From Tricholomella constricta (lineage: Eukaryota > Basidiomycota > Agaricomycetes > Agaricales > Lyophyllaceae): a DNA stretch of 64,000 bases. Below the pieces are notes generated by a model. That model was not told the origin of the DNA. It did not search any database and was given only the letters and a program-made list of their open reading frames with translations. A program made the translations under genes and the position numbers. The stretch spans positions 310,001 to 374,000 of the forward strand of contig JAACJP010000005.1 of the NCBI GenBank assembly GCA_013368375.1, read 5' to 3'. Of the stretch, positions 47,408 through 59,411 are shown in pieces. Position 1 is the first letter of the stretch. Every line of letters begins with the position of its first letter.

Positions 47408-48708
47408 ATGTATTCATCCTTCGTAAACGCCCTTTCCGTCCTTTCGATGACTTTCGGAAGCCGCCTTGCTCAATTTGTCGTTGGGCTTGCTCCGTTCGTT
47501 CATTACTGGGTCCCAACCGAGACTTTGGTTGAAGTTGCGCGTCCCATTCCGCCCATTCCTACATCCACCACTCCTCTCACTCCTACTCCGACCTCCCTGG
47601 CTCAGCCATTCATTACTCCGTCCGGATTCCTTCTTGGAACTTTCTTTACCGCTGTCATCCTCCTCGCCATCACCGGGTCTGCGTTGGGAATCGTCGCGGC
47701 TGCCAAAGCACCTTTCGCCCGAGGTTTGTATTCACTCGCAGCTAAGACAATTTCGTATCTCGGAGCCCACGGTACTACGTCTGATACGACGAGCCTCGAC
47801 CCTGAATGTTTGAAAAGAGTGCTCCTCTTTCTTCGTCTCGACTATAGGGACCTCCGCAAGGTTCAGATTGACATCGGTAAAGTAGAAACGTGCCTCCGTG
47901 ATCACCAGGCAGTCATTATTCCTCCAACGTGTAAGTCGCTGCGTATATTGACTACTGAGCGCCCGCTCACACTGCTACTTTAGATGAACAGGTCGAAAGA
48001 GCTGCTCAAGCGGGAAGAAATCGATCTGCGAAAGATGTGCGAGTTGCACAAGATAGAGAGGTCAGCCCCGTTTCCACTTGTAGACGGACGTGGACCATCC
48101 TCGCCCGCGCATTCCTTCGCCCCTGCAAGTACATCGTCAAAACTGTCTGCACGACCGCCATCCGCGTTTCCACCGCCTTGCTTAAGTCAGATTTCTTCGT
48201 TGGCACTAAAGTGCTGCTCTTTCAAGGCTTGTGTCTACTCGCCGCCAAGATTATCGCGTACCTTGGAACTCCCGAATCCTTACTTGTTGACGACCCGCCG
48301 TTGTACCCTCTGCCAGACCTTCCCTTGCCCGATAACCCATTCAATCGTCATCCGCAATGGTTCAACGCCTTGGTCCTCCTTCTCTTGACTGTGCATGCGG
48401 ACCTCGGACAAACCCACAGGCGTTTCGTGCGCCTTGTAAACGAGTTTCGCGCTTTCTGGTTTCGCCATGCTGCTCCAACCTGTATGTTTAATATCAAATT
48501 CTTTTCACCACACACTTACGTCTTCTTTAGATGACCAATCTGTACGGGCCGCGAGGGACGCCGATGAAGCTGGCACTATTCCTCCCAATTGTAAGTCAAC
48601 CTGAATTCTCCTCGTCCTCTGCTCACATCTCCACAATTAGATCAACAAGCTTGTGCAGAAGGAGCTCGCGATGTGGACCAAGCGGGCGTCATCGCTGAGT
48701 TGCGATGA
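47408..48708 (+). CDS. hypothetical membrane protein with two related halves
   Basis: The exons join at GTAAGT..TTTAG near 47930-47982, GTATGT..TTTAG near 48482-48531 and GTAAGT..ATTAG near 48591-48640. The protein has a strong transmembrane helix (GTFFTAVILLAITGSALGIV). Two halves are then alike: half A has FARGLYSLAAKTISYLG, an LLFLRLDYRDLRK segment and PPTYEQVERAAQAG; half B has LFQGLCLLAAKIIAYLG, LVLLLLTVHADLG and APTYDQSVRAARDADEAG. The C terminus is NYQQACAEGARDVDQAGVIAELR. The last short exons encode repeats of a (Y/D)xQ..AA/GARD..AG unit. I recognise no family. A relative lies about 1.3 kb downstream. Confidence 0.6.
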
Positions 48709-48795
48709 TTCGAAACGAGGTGCGCAGTGGCTTATTCGCTCGTTGATTTACCCTCTAATTCCCGTTTTAAGATATCAAAAAATTTGCGAGGAATT

Positions 48796-49290
48796 TGGTG
48801 CTCCGCGCTGACGCGTGCGAGCCAACTTCCTCGCAAGATATTAGATCGCCCTTTTCAAGACTTCTGCAGACTCTCATCGCCAGGATTCGGGTGCTCCGCG
48901 CCGCTGCGTGCGAGCCAGCTTCCTCGCGACCGCCCTTTTCAAGACTTCTCAAGAATTCCACCGCCAGGACTTGGGTGCTCCGCGCCGCTGCGTGCGAGCC
49001 AATTTCCTCGCAAGACCTCAGACCTCCCTTTTCAAGATTTCTCAAGACTTCCACCGCCAGAATTCGGGTGCTCCACGCCGCTGCGTGCGAGCCAGCTTCC
49101 TCACGAGACCTTAGACCGCCCTTTTCAAGACTTTTCAAAACTTCATCGCCAGGATTCGAGTGCTCCACGCCGCTGCGTGCGAGCCAGCTTCCTCGCAAGA
49201 TATTAAATTCACAGGACCTCCAGCTACGTCGCCGCCTTCAAGGCGCTTTACTTCACTAGGAATCGGGTGCTCCGTGCTGTTGCGTGCGAG
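48796..49290. repeat. minisatellite A, about 84-94-bp unit, five to six copies
   Basis: Each unit contains GTGCTCCGCGCCGCTGCGTG followed by CGAGCCAGCTTCCTCGC and, in full copies, CCCTTTTCAAGACTTCTCAAG. Full units start near 48797, 48888, 48972, 49068 and 49160 (the last one diverges), and a partial unit lies near 49266. Unit length varies by small deletions. A degenerate single unit reappears at about 50750-50785, beyond the second gene. Confidence 0.88.
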
Positions 49291-49440
49291 TCGACCCTTT
49301 TACGAGACTTCAAGTCCTGTCACCAAGACATCGCTTGCTTCTGGGTATCTCACGCCGCCGTGGTCCTCTGCTTCGTGTACTGCAATCTACTCCGACATCT
49401 CGCTACATCTCTAGGCTTCGCTTCATCTTCTGGATCGGCA

Positions 49441-49946
49441 ATCTCAAATACTGCTCGATAAAACCTCTCTTCTGCCGCGCCCAGGCTGGATTGCGAGGAC
49501 GACTACATCCGTGATACTATGGTTTCGTTTGGCTCATTCAAGGATCTGCCATCTCAAATACTGCTCGATAAAACCTCTCTTCTGCCGCGCCCAGGCTGGA
49601 TTGCGAGGACGACTACATTCGTGATACTATGGTTTCGTTTGGCTCATTCAAGCATCCAGTGCCATCTCAATTATTGCTCGATAAAACCTCTCTTCCGTCG
49701 CGCCCAGGCTGGATTGCGAGGACGACTACGTTCGTGATACTATGGTTTCGTTTGACTCATTCAAAGATCTGCCATCTCAAATACTGCTCGATAAAACCTC
49801 TCTTCTGCCGCGCCCAGGCTGGATTGCGAGGACGACGATATTCGTGATACTATGATTTCGTTTGGCTCATTCAAGGATCTGTCATCTCAAACACTGCTCG
49901 ATAAAACCTCTATTCTGCCGCGCCCAGGCTGGATTGCGAGGACGAC
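49441..49946. repeat. minisatellite B, about 110-bp unit, 4.6 copies
   Basis: Units begin ATCTCAAATACTGCTCGATA at 49441, 49551, 49664 (ATCTCAATTATT), 49773 and 49883. Each also contains CCGCGCCCAGGCTGGATTGC and GATACTATGGTTTCGTTTGG. Copies are 92-98% alike by eye. The unit length is not a multiple of three, so the open frames through it shift and are not a protein. Confidence 0.9.
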
Positions 49947-49959
49947 CTTCTGAAGATCC

Positions 49960-50585
49960 ACCCCTGCTTTCGCTCCCTGAATCTCTGGCACCCAGAGCTG
50001 TAGTACAGGAACTGGTGTCTGAATTAGCCCGTGACCAACCGCCGCTACCTCCCACACTCGACGCTATTTCTGCGATGGATGAACAACCGTCTGTCCATGA
50101 TGATGATCCACTACTCCCGCCCCTGCCGCGCATGCTGACAGCCTTCGAAAGGCTATATACCAACATTCAAATCTGCAACAGGCTAGCTAGTTTGTTATAG
50201 CCTGGCTAGCTTGGTATAGCCTGGCACATGCTGAACAAGCTCCTTAACGTACCTCGCGCGGCAAATAAAGAGCACAAGCGCCAAATTGTCCAACTCTTGA
50301 ACGAAACTCCCGTTCTCTCCGAATACGCCTACGCTCCCACCTGTAAGTGCTTACATCGAGCTTCTAATCGCCTGCTACAACTCATAATACAGGCTTTCAA
50401 GCTACACAGTTCAGTCTTGTGGCAGACCAAGATGATCCCTTTGCTCCGCCAGACTGTAAGCGATTATGACAATCAAATGCTGCTCGCCATTGACTAACAC
50501 TTTGGCCACGGCAGACCCCCAAGCCATACGGGACGGCGCTGTAGACGTTGAGTCAGCCGCGATCGTCGCTAGTCTAGGGGGATGA
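49960..50585 (+). pseudogene. partial or disrupted relative of the two-half membrane protein gene
   Basis: The 3' part spliced at GTAAGT..ACAG (50342-50391) and GTAAGC..GGCAG (50457-50513) ends PQAIRDGAVDVESAAIVASLGG, which matches YQQACAEGARDVDQAGVIAELR at the end of the gene at 47408-48708. The intron positions correspond. Upstream, LLPPLPRMLTAFERLYTNIQ is followed by a stop inside a short direct repeat (TAGCTnGTTATAGCCTGGC, two copies at about 50185-50225). No transmembrane part or clear start is present, because minisatellite B occupies that position. It is either a shortened gene with an unrecognised first exon or a pseudogene. Confidence 0.5.
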
Positions 50586-51490
50586 GGGTCAGACCCTGCT
50601 GCATCTAACACCCACCCAGCGGCTATTTGTGCATTGAAATCTTGTTGCACTGACGCTTGCGCAAGTTCGAGTCCCTCCAAATTTCATCCGACATCGACAT
50701 GTTCATCTGGTCCATCTATCTTTCCTTATGACCGAACCTCGTTGGGGAACTGTGTACTCCATCGCGCGTGCGAGCCAATTCTCCCCGATTTCACGACGTG
50801 CCTCCCCGCCGTCCGACTGGATCTAGTTTGAATTAGGAGGCTCTCCGATGTGCTGACAGGTGACTGCAGAGAAACCATACAAGTCATCTCTTTTATTCGA
50901 ACGAAATGCTGGCCTGTTTGAGTCTCATCGTGGTTGTGCGCCCGGTTCATCGAGACAATATGTAGAGTCATATATTCTATCTACATTACAACGTGTTGGG
51001 GTTGACATTATATTCTCTTCACGATCCTTCATCGTGTTCGACTCGTTTTTCTGACCTTGACTCTGACCCAGACCTCGGGAGTTTCGTAAATGCGACGGTC
51101 GAAAATTAAAGGTCCAGCTTCTTTCCTTTCATAAGGTGTATACAAGTATCATTCCAAAGACCTTCTCCGTCATTATCATTATGTCTGTCGGTCGAAACAC
51201 AGTACTATGTCCGCCGTGATGCGCCCTTGACAGAACGCTCAACTTCGCAAATATCGCTGCAAACATAGCTTTACAATTATTATTGGATCAGCTCTCGGAA
51301 TGTGCGTGATGACTCTTGAAAGCAGCTGGCCTTTCGCGGAGTCAGACACGACTTGCACCTGAGCCTCCATCCATGATTCCATCCATCCATCTCGGGAAAT
51401 TTTTCCCCGGTGGCGTGGGAACAATAGTTATACACAGCCAGGTTTGACCCGAGTTTGACTGTTGTTCAGTGTTCGACCTCGACCAACAAT
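50586..51490. other. intergenic stretch upstream of RTF1
   Basis: It contains a degenerate copy of the minisatellite A unit (GCGCGTGCGAGCCAATTCTCC near 50763-50783) and otherwise nothing I can name. Confidence 0.4.
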
Positions 51491-53674
51491 ATGTCCGACT
51501 TCGAGAATGACATCGACGACGAGCTCCTTGCCTTGGCTGGAGATGGACATGACAAGAAACGCAAAAGACGTCAGGGGTCTTCCAAGGCCTCCTCTTCCAA
51601 GAAGCGCAAGCCAGAGTAAGCATAGGTCATATCTGGCATAAATTTCCCCGTTTTACGCTGTGCGGCGGATTTTCCAGTATGTCTGATTCCGAGGGCGACG
51701 AGCCGGAAAGCGAGGAGGAGGAGAACATGGACCCGTATCCTTTGGAAGGGCAATACGTGGATGAAGCGGACAGGCTCCGGTAAGCCCATTGGCGCCCCAT
51801 CACCCCTTTATAATCCAGCGTCGCCTGTTTGGCTGAAGCATGCCTTTGTGTTCCTCCACTTGTCCTTCTACCTTATGGACAGCCTCATGCAGATGTCTGA
51901 GATCGAGCGCGAGGAGACTATCGTTCTGCGTCTCGAGGAGAAACAGCGCCTACACGATAAGCGTATGATTTCGCAGATGGTCAAGGAACAGCGTAATGGT
52001 GATTCAGATAATGCGCCGAAGCCTGCGAAACGTGCGTTCATTGATACTGTGCCCCTCATCGATGGATATCGACCAATAATATAATTACAGGCCAACACAT
52101 CGCACGTGGTGCGACCAAGGAGAAGAGTCGAAAACTGGACGAGCTGAAGGCGAAACGGAGAGCCAAGGACGAGAAGCAACGGGTGCGTGTTTTTCATGTG
52201 GCAAATGTCAGGTTGCTCATCATAAGTAATAGACGAAGGGATCACCGAAGCGGGATCGGTCATCGTCACCCATGGACATGGAGATCTCAGATGATGAGTC
52301 AGAAGATGGCCAGATAACGAAGTACGAGCAGGAGGAGGAGAAGGACCGGAAGATGTTCAGCAAGCCGGAGCCCGCAGTAGATCAGCCAGCAACGATGGAA
52401 GACTTGGAGAAATGTCGTATAACTCGCGATTTACTGGCGAAGTACTGCATGGCACCGTGGTTCCAGGATTATGTGCAGGGTATGTTGTGCCACCATCCGA
52501 AGACATTTTTTTTACAGACTTTTATTTCTAGATGCTTGGGTTCGCTTCCTTATCGGTCAAGAGGATGATGGCCAACCTGTCTACCGCATCTGCCAGATAT
52601 TGAGTGCGCATTTGATTCTCTCCTCTCATTGCGCGAGACTCGTTAACGTTATTTTCAAGACCTTGGCGCAGACTTCGTCAAGACATATAGAGTGAACGAC
52701 AAGGTGGTCAACCAGGCACTCGAACTTAAGCACGGAAAATCTGTGCGGTTATTCAATATGGACAAAGTTTCAAATGCCCCTTTTTTGCCTGTTCGTCCTT
52801 TGCTTTTTCAACATTTCGCTCGCGTGCTGACGGGCATACAGAAAGAATTCGATCGATTGGTAAAAACCTGCTCCCATGAGGAAGTAAAGCTTCCGACCAA
52901 GCTAGTCTTGGAGAAGAAAGCTGCAGAGATGACCAGGTTGATTAATCAACCAATAACAGAGGTGTGCCCTCTTGCCGACAATGTTTATCAAAATGACTTC
53001 ATCGAACTAGAGCGACATCACTGCCATGCTGGCCCGGAAGAACCAGCTGAATAGCAACAAACCCACTGGATTGACGACCATCGAGAAATCTCGCTTGAAC
53101 CAAGCGCGAACTCTCGCCCAACGCCGGCATGACTATACAGAAGTCGCAGAAATCGACGCTAAGCTGGCCGAACTGGCCGCAGTCACCATTGATCGACAGC
53201 CTCGCCGCGATGAAGCCATGGATATGTTGGCTAAGGTGAATGAGCGCAACCGCAAGGCCAACACGGAGGCTGTGCGCAAAGCTGAACTCGCAGAAGCCGA
53301 GCGGAAACGACGTGAGCGAAAACTCGGCGCTGCCTCTGGGACAAACACACCCGTAGACCCAAGCGCACGGCTAAAAATTAAGCCACGTCTCTTCGACGCT
53401 GCAACGCCCACGACGAGGTTTGTGTTCATCTCTTTCCTCGTTTCACACGAAGTCCTGTCTGGTTCTGTTTACCCATCCTGTTCCTTCTTTCGTTTTCAGA
53501 CCAGGAACTCCGAACCTTGCGGGTACACCGGCGTCAGCAAAGGTGACAGCGTCGCGCCCCATCTCGCCTCTGCCTCCTACCGCGGCCCCACTCCTTGGAT
53601 TGAACGGATCCGTCAAGAAATCTCTCGAGGCAGCTATCTACGACTCCATTGAGATTGACCTGGGGGATTTCTAG
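51491..53674 (+). CDS. RTF1: Paf1 complex subunit Rtf1 (Plus-3 domain)
   Basis: This nuclear transcription-elongation factor promotes H2B ubiquitylation and binds Spt5. The start is MSDFENDIDDELLALAGDG, followed by a Ser/Lys-rich and acidic leader (SEGDEPESEEEENMDPYPLEGQYVDEADR). Next is the histone-modification region MSQ/MSEIEREETIVLRLEEKQRL. The Plus-3 domain starts TMEDLEKCRITRDLLAKYCMAPWFQDYVQ and continues through WVRFLIGQEDDGQPVYRICQI and TYRVNDKVVNQALELKHGK. The C-terminal coiled region includes EKSRLNQARTLAQRRHDYTEV, the segment DMLAKVNERNRKANTEAVRKAE and a terminal LEAAIYDSIEIDLGDF, the conserved Rtf1 end that contacts the rest of Paf1C. About eight short introns are spliced out. 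The domain set is complete. Confidence 0.93.
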
Positions 53675-54492
53675 ACCCTGTACATCGCGTACAACCAACA
53701 TACCCCTCATCGCAAATGCATAATCACACTCATCGTCTTTCATATAACTATTATTGCTTTCATCGTCATTGTGTACAGATATTCATTATGTATGGGCTCC
53801 GTTGTGCCAGTGACTTGAATAGGATTCGGTCGATTACATCCACAAGGGGTGGGATTTCGTGTCCCTGTTGAAGCTCTCGAGACACGTCGTGACCGGTGAG
53901 CCTTGTATTCTTTGGGTTTGCAACAATCGGTGCTGATAGATTGAACAGGCGTGTATTGTCCTTCACTAGGCACTTAGGCGATGAAGTTGAACATACTCGG
54001 AAAGCGATGGACGCACGAGGGATCTGGTCTTCTTCCGTTACCTAGCCGTTTCCTCCCGTTCCTTACACAAGCTGATGGGAAATTCGCTCTCAGATGTGAA
54101 TCCCCATCCTAAACGAGGCATGTCTCGTCAACATTTCGTTGTTCCCGTTGTTGGCACATGGTGTTATCCAGTGCTGTGTTAATCTGTTATCCTCTGGAGA
54201 TGATAATAATGATGTCTGCGCCGTGACGATGTGCAACTGTATAATGTATTCTGATTCCACCACCCTGGCTCTCAAATTTAATCATCATGATTTCCGAAAT
54301 CCAGTGAAAGGTTCTGAGCAGTTTGAGCACACGTAAATTTTTGCGGTTGGTGCACGCGACCCTTTCTTGTCGACGGAACATTTTGTGAGTGATCGCCGAT
54401 CTGGCTTTCAACGATGATCCGAACCTCTCTGATTTTATAACAGCCTCTGTGCTCTTCTTACTGATCTATAGAAATCGGTGATAGCACTCATC
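53675..54492. other. intergenic stretch between RTF1 and PNP
   Basis: A minus-strand frame near 53766-53966 (ELQQGHEIPPLVDVIDRIL) looks protein-like but stands alone, and no gene is called. Nothing else is recognised. Confidence 0.35.
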
Positions 54493-55747
54493 ATGGCTAC
54501 ACCTCTTCCCTTCGTCCAAACCCTCGAAGCCTTGACCTCGTTCCTGCCCGAGAAGCTCAAGAAACCACGCATCGGCATCGTCTGCGGATCTGGTTTGAGC
54601 GGGCTCGTCGAGTCTTTCAGAGAGGTCGTGATAGTGCCCTATGATAAGCTCCCTGGGTTTGCGAAGAGTACTGGTGAGCCGTTCGCCTTTTTAGCCCGTC
54701 GCGATGCCCTGATGTCGTCGGCGCGATGAGTTCCTGGACATAAGAGCGCTTTGGCGTTTGGGCTGTTGGGCGCTGGAGAGGGTGTACCGGTCGTCGCTAT
54801 GCTTGGGCGTGTACGTCACTGAGGGGCTTGTCTTCGATTGCGATCTAGTGTTGACATATCAGTCCGTTTTCAGTTCCACCCGTATGAGGGCCATACGTTC
54901 CCGACGGTCGTCTATCCAATAAGGGTGATGGCCAAACTTGGCGTCAAGAATCTCATTAGTATGTATGGATGGATCCTCTCCTTATTACCCACATCGATAG
55001 ATTCAAAATCTTAATCTTCTTCCAGTTACGAACGCGTCTGGATCACTCAATCCGGCGATCCCGGTAGGAACAAGTACGTGGATGATAATTGCACGATGCA
55101 GGGCTGGGCACTCATGCACGCTATCCACAGTCGTGGTGATTCAGGACCATCTCGCCCTCCCGAACCTCACGGGGATGAATCCTTTGCTGGGTCCCCCGAC
55201 ATCTCCGAACCACCCACGCTTTCTGCCCCTCTCGGATGCCTACTCTCCCTCTCTCCGCCGCCTCGCATTCCTTGCGGCGCATCGGCTGTCCCTTAGCCGC
55301 AACGCCCTCGCAGAAGGCATTTACGCCTGGGTCAGCGGCCCGACATACGAGACGCCCGCGGAGGGCAGACTCCTTAGGAAAGGCGGCGCGGATGTGGTGG
55401 GTATGAGCACCGTCCCTGAGGTAGTTGCCGCCAGAGAGGAAGGTCTAAACGTCATGGTCATGAGCCTGGTGACGAACTTTGTGGTCATTCCCGACACGTA
55501 TCGCAGTATCAGAGAGGAGGTCGAGGCAGAGGTATGGTGATTCTTTTTCTGCGAAAACTATTGCTAATTGCCACACACCACCCACTATCGCCATCTTTAG
55601 CTTGCGGGAAAGCCTGTGGAACTGCCTGTGGCACACGTCGTGTCCCATGACGAGGTGTTGGAAGTTGGCCGGGAAAAGGCGGGTGTGATGAAGAAATTAG
55701 TCGAGAGTATCGTGGAGCTTATACCCACTGTCCCTGAGCTTCACTGA
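54493..55747 (+). CDS. PNP1: purine nucleoside phosphorylase
   Basis: This cytosolic enzyme of purine salvage splits inosine and guanosine with phosphate. Joined exons give RIGIVCGSGLSGLVESFRE (phosphate-binding Gly/Ser), GHKSALAFGLLG then VPVVAMLGR, FHPYEGHTFPTVVYPIRVMA (catalytic His and Tyr loop), ITNASGSLNPAIPVGT, VVIQDHLALPNLTGMNPLLGP (the Pro/Asn loop), the active-site Glu of YAWVSGPTYETPAEGR and Asn of VGMSTVPEVVAAREEG. VMSLVTNF and SHDEVLEVGREKA complete the fold. Six short introns are present. This is the trimeric mammalian-like (class I) type, of normal length. The start at 54493 is the first Met of the family's usual N terminus, and an in-frame near-cognate extension upstream was ignored. 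Confidence 0.94.
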
Positions 55748-56223
55748 AGCATGGATAAGTCTCTCATCATTTGGGATGGTTGGAACTAATGATGGCTTTA
55801 CAATGTATATCAGACGATTATTCTTCAGGGAAATTGGAGCTTGAACATGATTGAGCGCTTCACAAGATGGTGGTATTCATGGCCTTCTGAACCTTGCGAC
55901 AAGCGCCCCTGTGCACTACTGACGTTTATACTCCGCAAAGATGATCGGATATGTAAAATTTGCATCTGCCCAACGATTTAGATGATGCAACGTGTTCCAA
56001 AAAATTGAAGGAGCGGAAGCTTGGCGGGACGTAGTTTTTTTCATGACGAGCACAGACTAGCTCTGTCTGTGCACAAAAAAATCTGGGGTCTTCGTTGATC
56101 GTGCAAGGACTCGGAGCGGATTGGCAAGAGCCGCCCCGCACTTTTGTTTTGTTTATTTCGGGGGCTTACCCCAAGGAAGCCAAGCAGAACGGGCCGGTCG
56201 ACCCTGTTTAGGTGGGTTAGGGC

Positions 56224-56230
56224 TTATAAA
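56224..56230 (+). promoter_or_regulatory. TATA-like box upstream of the LDB17-like gene
   Basis: TTATAAA lies about 47 bp before the ATG at 56277, followed by a pyrimidine-rich stretch. That position suits a core promoter, but no transcript data are available. Confidence 0.45.
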
Positions 56231-56276
56231 CGACTTCTCCTCCCCCCACCCTCCGCTCAGTCCTTCCTCGCCACCC

Positions 56277-58598
56277 ATGGCGCTCACCTCCCATCCGTCG
56301 GTGCCAGCAATTGCGATGGAGGATGAACTAGGCATTACTTATCTGGTCGAAAATGCCCAACAATTCTGGTCAGGTGCGACCCCGTCCACAACACCAGCTT
56401 TTCACGGCCTTTTCCCTGATTTTTTCGGATCCCAGAGCTCGAGGACATGCTTAACTTTGGAAAAGACGATATTCCGACGCTCTCTCTGCTGGACTCTACG
56501 CTCCGGAGGTTTCTTGCCCTCTGTGCAGCTTACCACGGCACGTGCTTGGTTTATATATCAGGACGGGTTCAGGGCTCATCCGATTCATTTAGAACAATAC
56601 TTGCAGAGCCCGTTGCAGTTGCAGCATGCATGCGAGCTGATTCTTGACTCTGAACTTTTCGAGTTTCATTCAGAACGCATGTGCGAGATCTTGGTTGACG
56701 ACCTACAATCGGTGTGCCACACTGTTTTCTCGAATTCTGTGGCGGAAATTGACAGGTTCTTCTAGAGAACCGATCCACACACGCAGCTGATATTTTACCA
56801 TGTTCTCCTTTGCTATGGCCGCCGTCGACCTGATTTCTTCCGGTCACACAAACGATGGCAACCGCTACTGCCTCTCATTATGGACCATATCCTTGTGGAT
56901 ATCGACCCTGACGTGGAGGACACATATTTCGGAGTTGCCGGCGGTTCTAACGGGACTCTCGCAAATGTACCGGTTCCAATCGAGGCTAAACTGAGGAGTC
57001 TAGGAATGAGATTGCTCTATGAGGTCTGTCGGGTGCAGAAGCTCTCAGTGCACGATCTACGTGCGTGGATTCTCCTTTTCCATCGACCTCTATCGAACTC
57101 ATTTCCCTCCTCATATCCAGGGATATTTGACGATGCCTTCATCGATTATCTTTTCGACCTAGTGGAGCAAACCAGGCACATGCACGATGAGACATTCAAC
57201 TACAGCGTCATCAAATTGATTGTGAGAAGAGCTGTTTGATGTTCTGTCATGGCGATATTTAACATCTATTTAGGTCTCTTTCAATGAGCAATTTATGGTT
57301 GCATCGTTGGGCCAGGGAACAACACCGGAGAAGGATGACTCGGAATCCAAGAATCGGGTTCTGCGTGTGCTCATGCGCCGCCTTGGTTCTAGTAAAACTT
57401 TCGGTGAAAATATGATTTTTATGCTTAATCGAGCAGGTATGTGTGATTGCATCGCAGCAGCACTTATTTGCTGAAGATCAGCCTCAGGTCGAACTCCGGA
57501 AGACCTGTGCATGCAGCTACTTATCCTAAAGATTCTCTACGTCCTATTTACGACGAAAGGCACATCTGAATATTTCTACACCAACGATCTTTGCGTTCTC
57601 GTCGATGTCTTTCTCCGCGAACTGGTGGATCTAGATGAAGAGAGCGAATCGGTGCGTGTATCTGATTCCAGATCCCGATTGTCAGTCTGATGCAGATCTA
57701 GTTGCGTCACACCTACCTTCGCGTACTCCATCCCCTGCTGACGAAGACCCAACTGCGCGATGTTCCGTATAAACGACCGCAGATCGTCCATTCCCTCGAA
57801 TCCCTCATCGCAAACGCGCGTGTCCGGGATATCAATCCCACCACGAAACGACTCGTAGAGCGATGCCTCGGCGGCGACTGGTGTGTCAACCTAACCAAGG
57901 TCCAACGGGAGGCCGATGGCGAGCGCTCAACCAGCCCAAACAGCGATGCATCCGCCGCTCGCAGTCCTACCCAAGCCCACGTCGGACTCAGTTCTCTCCC
58001 CGCCTCCATTCAACTCCAACGATCGAATTCAAAGACACTGAAAGCGAGTAGAAGCGCGGAGAACCTCCGACCCGCCGTCGCCCGTCCGGACCAACCGCGA
58101 CCGCCCCGATCCCCGCTTGACAACCTCCGACGGCCGAGCAATGCAAGCTCTATAAGCCTCTCCGGCGTCGCGAACGCCATCGCCCCCAACCATGCCTTGC
58201 ACCCGCAGCCCAAGTGCAAAGGCACGGCCAGCTCCGCCGAACTGGAAGGCCACTTCTCCATCTCCAGTCGGCATCACCATTCTCGTCCTCATCACCGTAC
58301 CCAACCGCCGCCACCACCACCACCGCTGCTCGTGGTGGAGAACGGGTCTCACAACCTCCGCCCGCCCCCGACGTCAAGCTCGCTACACAGCCTGCCCCTG
58401 GAGTCGTCAAGCACAAGCACAAGCACAAGCACAAGTATTATCCAGCCCCGACAGCCGCATCGACGCTCTGCCCCGCCGCCGCCCCCGCCGAAGAGGCGGA
58501 AACCGCCGGCGGTCCCGGTGGAAAGGACGCATGGCGGGGCGACCATCACTACCATCAAGTCCTCGGCGACAGTTATTACGCTGGCGCAGGCGTCGTAG
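56277..58598 (+). CDS. LDB17: LDB17/SPIN90 (NCKIPSD)-like endocytic actin regulator
   Basis: This is a cortical actin-patch protein that, in yeast, binds SH3 proteins such as Sla1 and tunes Arp2/3. Exon 1 starts [19 protein letters not shown]. The conserved leucine-rich domain is clear: [80 protein letters not shown] and [20 protein letters not shown]. The C-terminal 250 residues are a Pro/Ser-rich tail with runs of proline ([31 protein letters not shown]) suited to SH3 binding, and a Ser-Thr repeat from a hexamer microsatellite (58407-58435). One problem: near 56545-56565 the frame must shift by one base from [10 protein letters not shown] to [13 protein letters not shown], and only a 20-nt intron-like gap is available. 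The rest is continuous. Confidence 0.85.
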
Positions 58599-59411
58599 TT
58601 GACGCGGCACGCCCTTGTTAGGCGACCCGCACTGTTCATGGACACTCGGCAATCCATTCTTCGCATCGCAGCTGTTTCTCCCTCTCTCTCTCTCACTCTC
58701 ACTCTCCACCACACGCACACGCACCCGCACACGCACGCATCGTTTCAATTCCCGCTTGTCGCAATCATCGAACGATTCGTAGATTTCAATAACACGCCCC
58801 CTCCCCCCCCTCCACCCCTTACAACGTACACACACATATACTCCTCCCCTTTATATTTTTCTTGTTGTTCTTCTCTTTCCATGGATGAATGAAAAGAGCG
58901 ACGAAAATGATAATAACTCCTATTTTCGGATACGATATTTTATTCTTGTACTATAATTCCACTTTGACAATCAGACGAGACATACCCATTGATTTAAAAT
59001 TTCTGGCTTACAGTAAGCAAGGAGGTGTTGCGATCCGGTGATCCATGAACCACCGTAAGCACATTTTCCCTTTCATCCTTTCATCCTTTCGCATCCCACT
59101 ACATACAACAAAGACTCTTTCATATACGATACATATATATACCCTTAGTCCTTGTTATACAGACTAAGGGTAAGTCTCACTATACTTATATATTAACAGA
59201 CACTTTACTTATCCCTCTCTAGTTTATTCTGTGTCACTCTAGTTAACCCATAGATCGATTTCTAACAGGTTATGGCATCTAAGCCGTTGATATGCACCCT
59301 CTTTGGCTGGTCACCGACCGGCCGTTCCGACCACAGTAAACCGCCCAAAGATGCACGCGACAACACCGACCGACCCGGTCTCCGGGAATCAGAGTAACCG
59401 TGTAGTCAACC
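58599..59411. other. 3' flank of the LDB17-like gene with CT- and CA-rich low complexity
   Basis: CTCTCTCTCTCACTCTCACT (58682 on), CACACGCACACGCACCCGCA and a CCCCCCCTCCACCCC run lie just after the stop. No gene is seen. A short inverted pair, CCCTTAGTCCTTG near 59143 and GACTAAGGG near 59163, could act as a transcription-end hairpin but is not proven. Confidence 0.4.

Noticed and set aside
48727..49514. Long open frames through the minisatellites, for example 48727-49206 on both strands
   Set aside because: Frames are open on both strands because of base composition and repeat structure. The units vary in length by non-multiples of three and encode no conserved domain.
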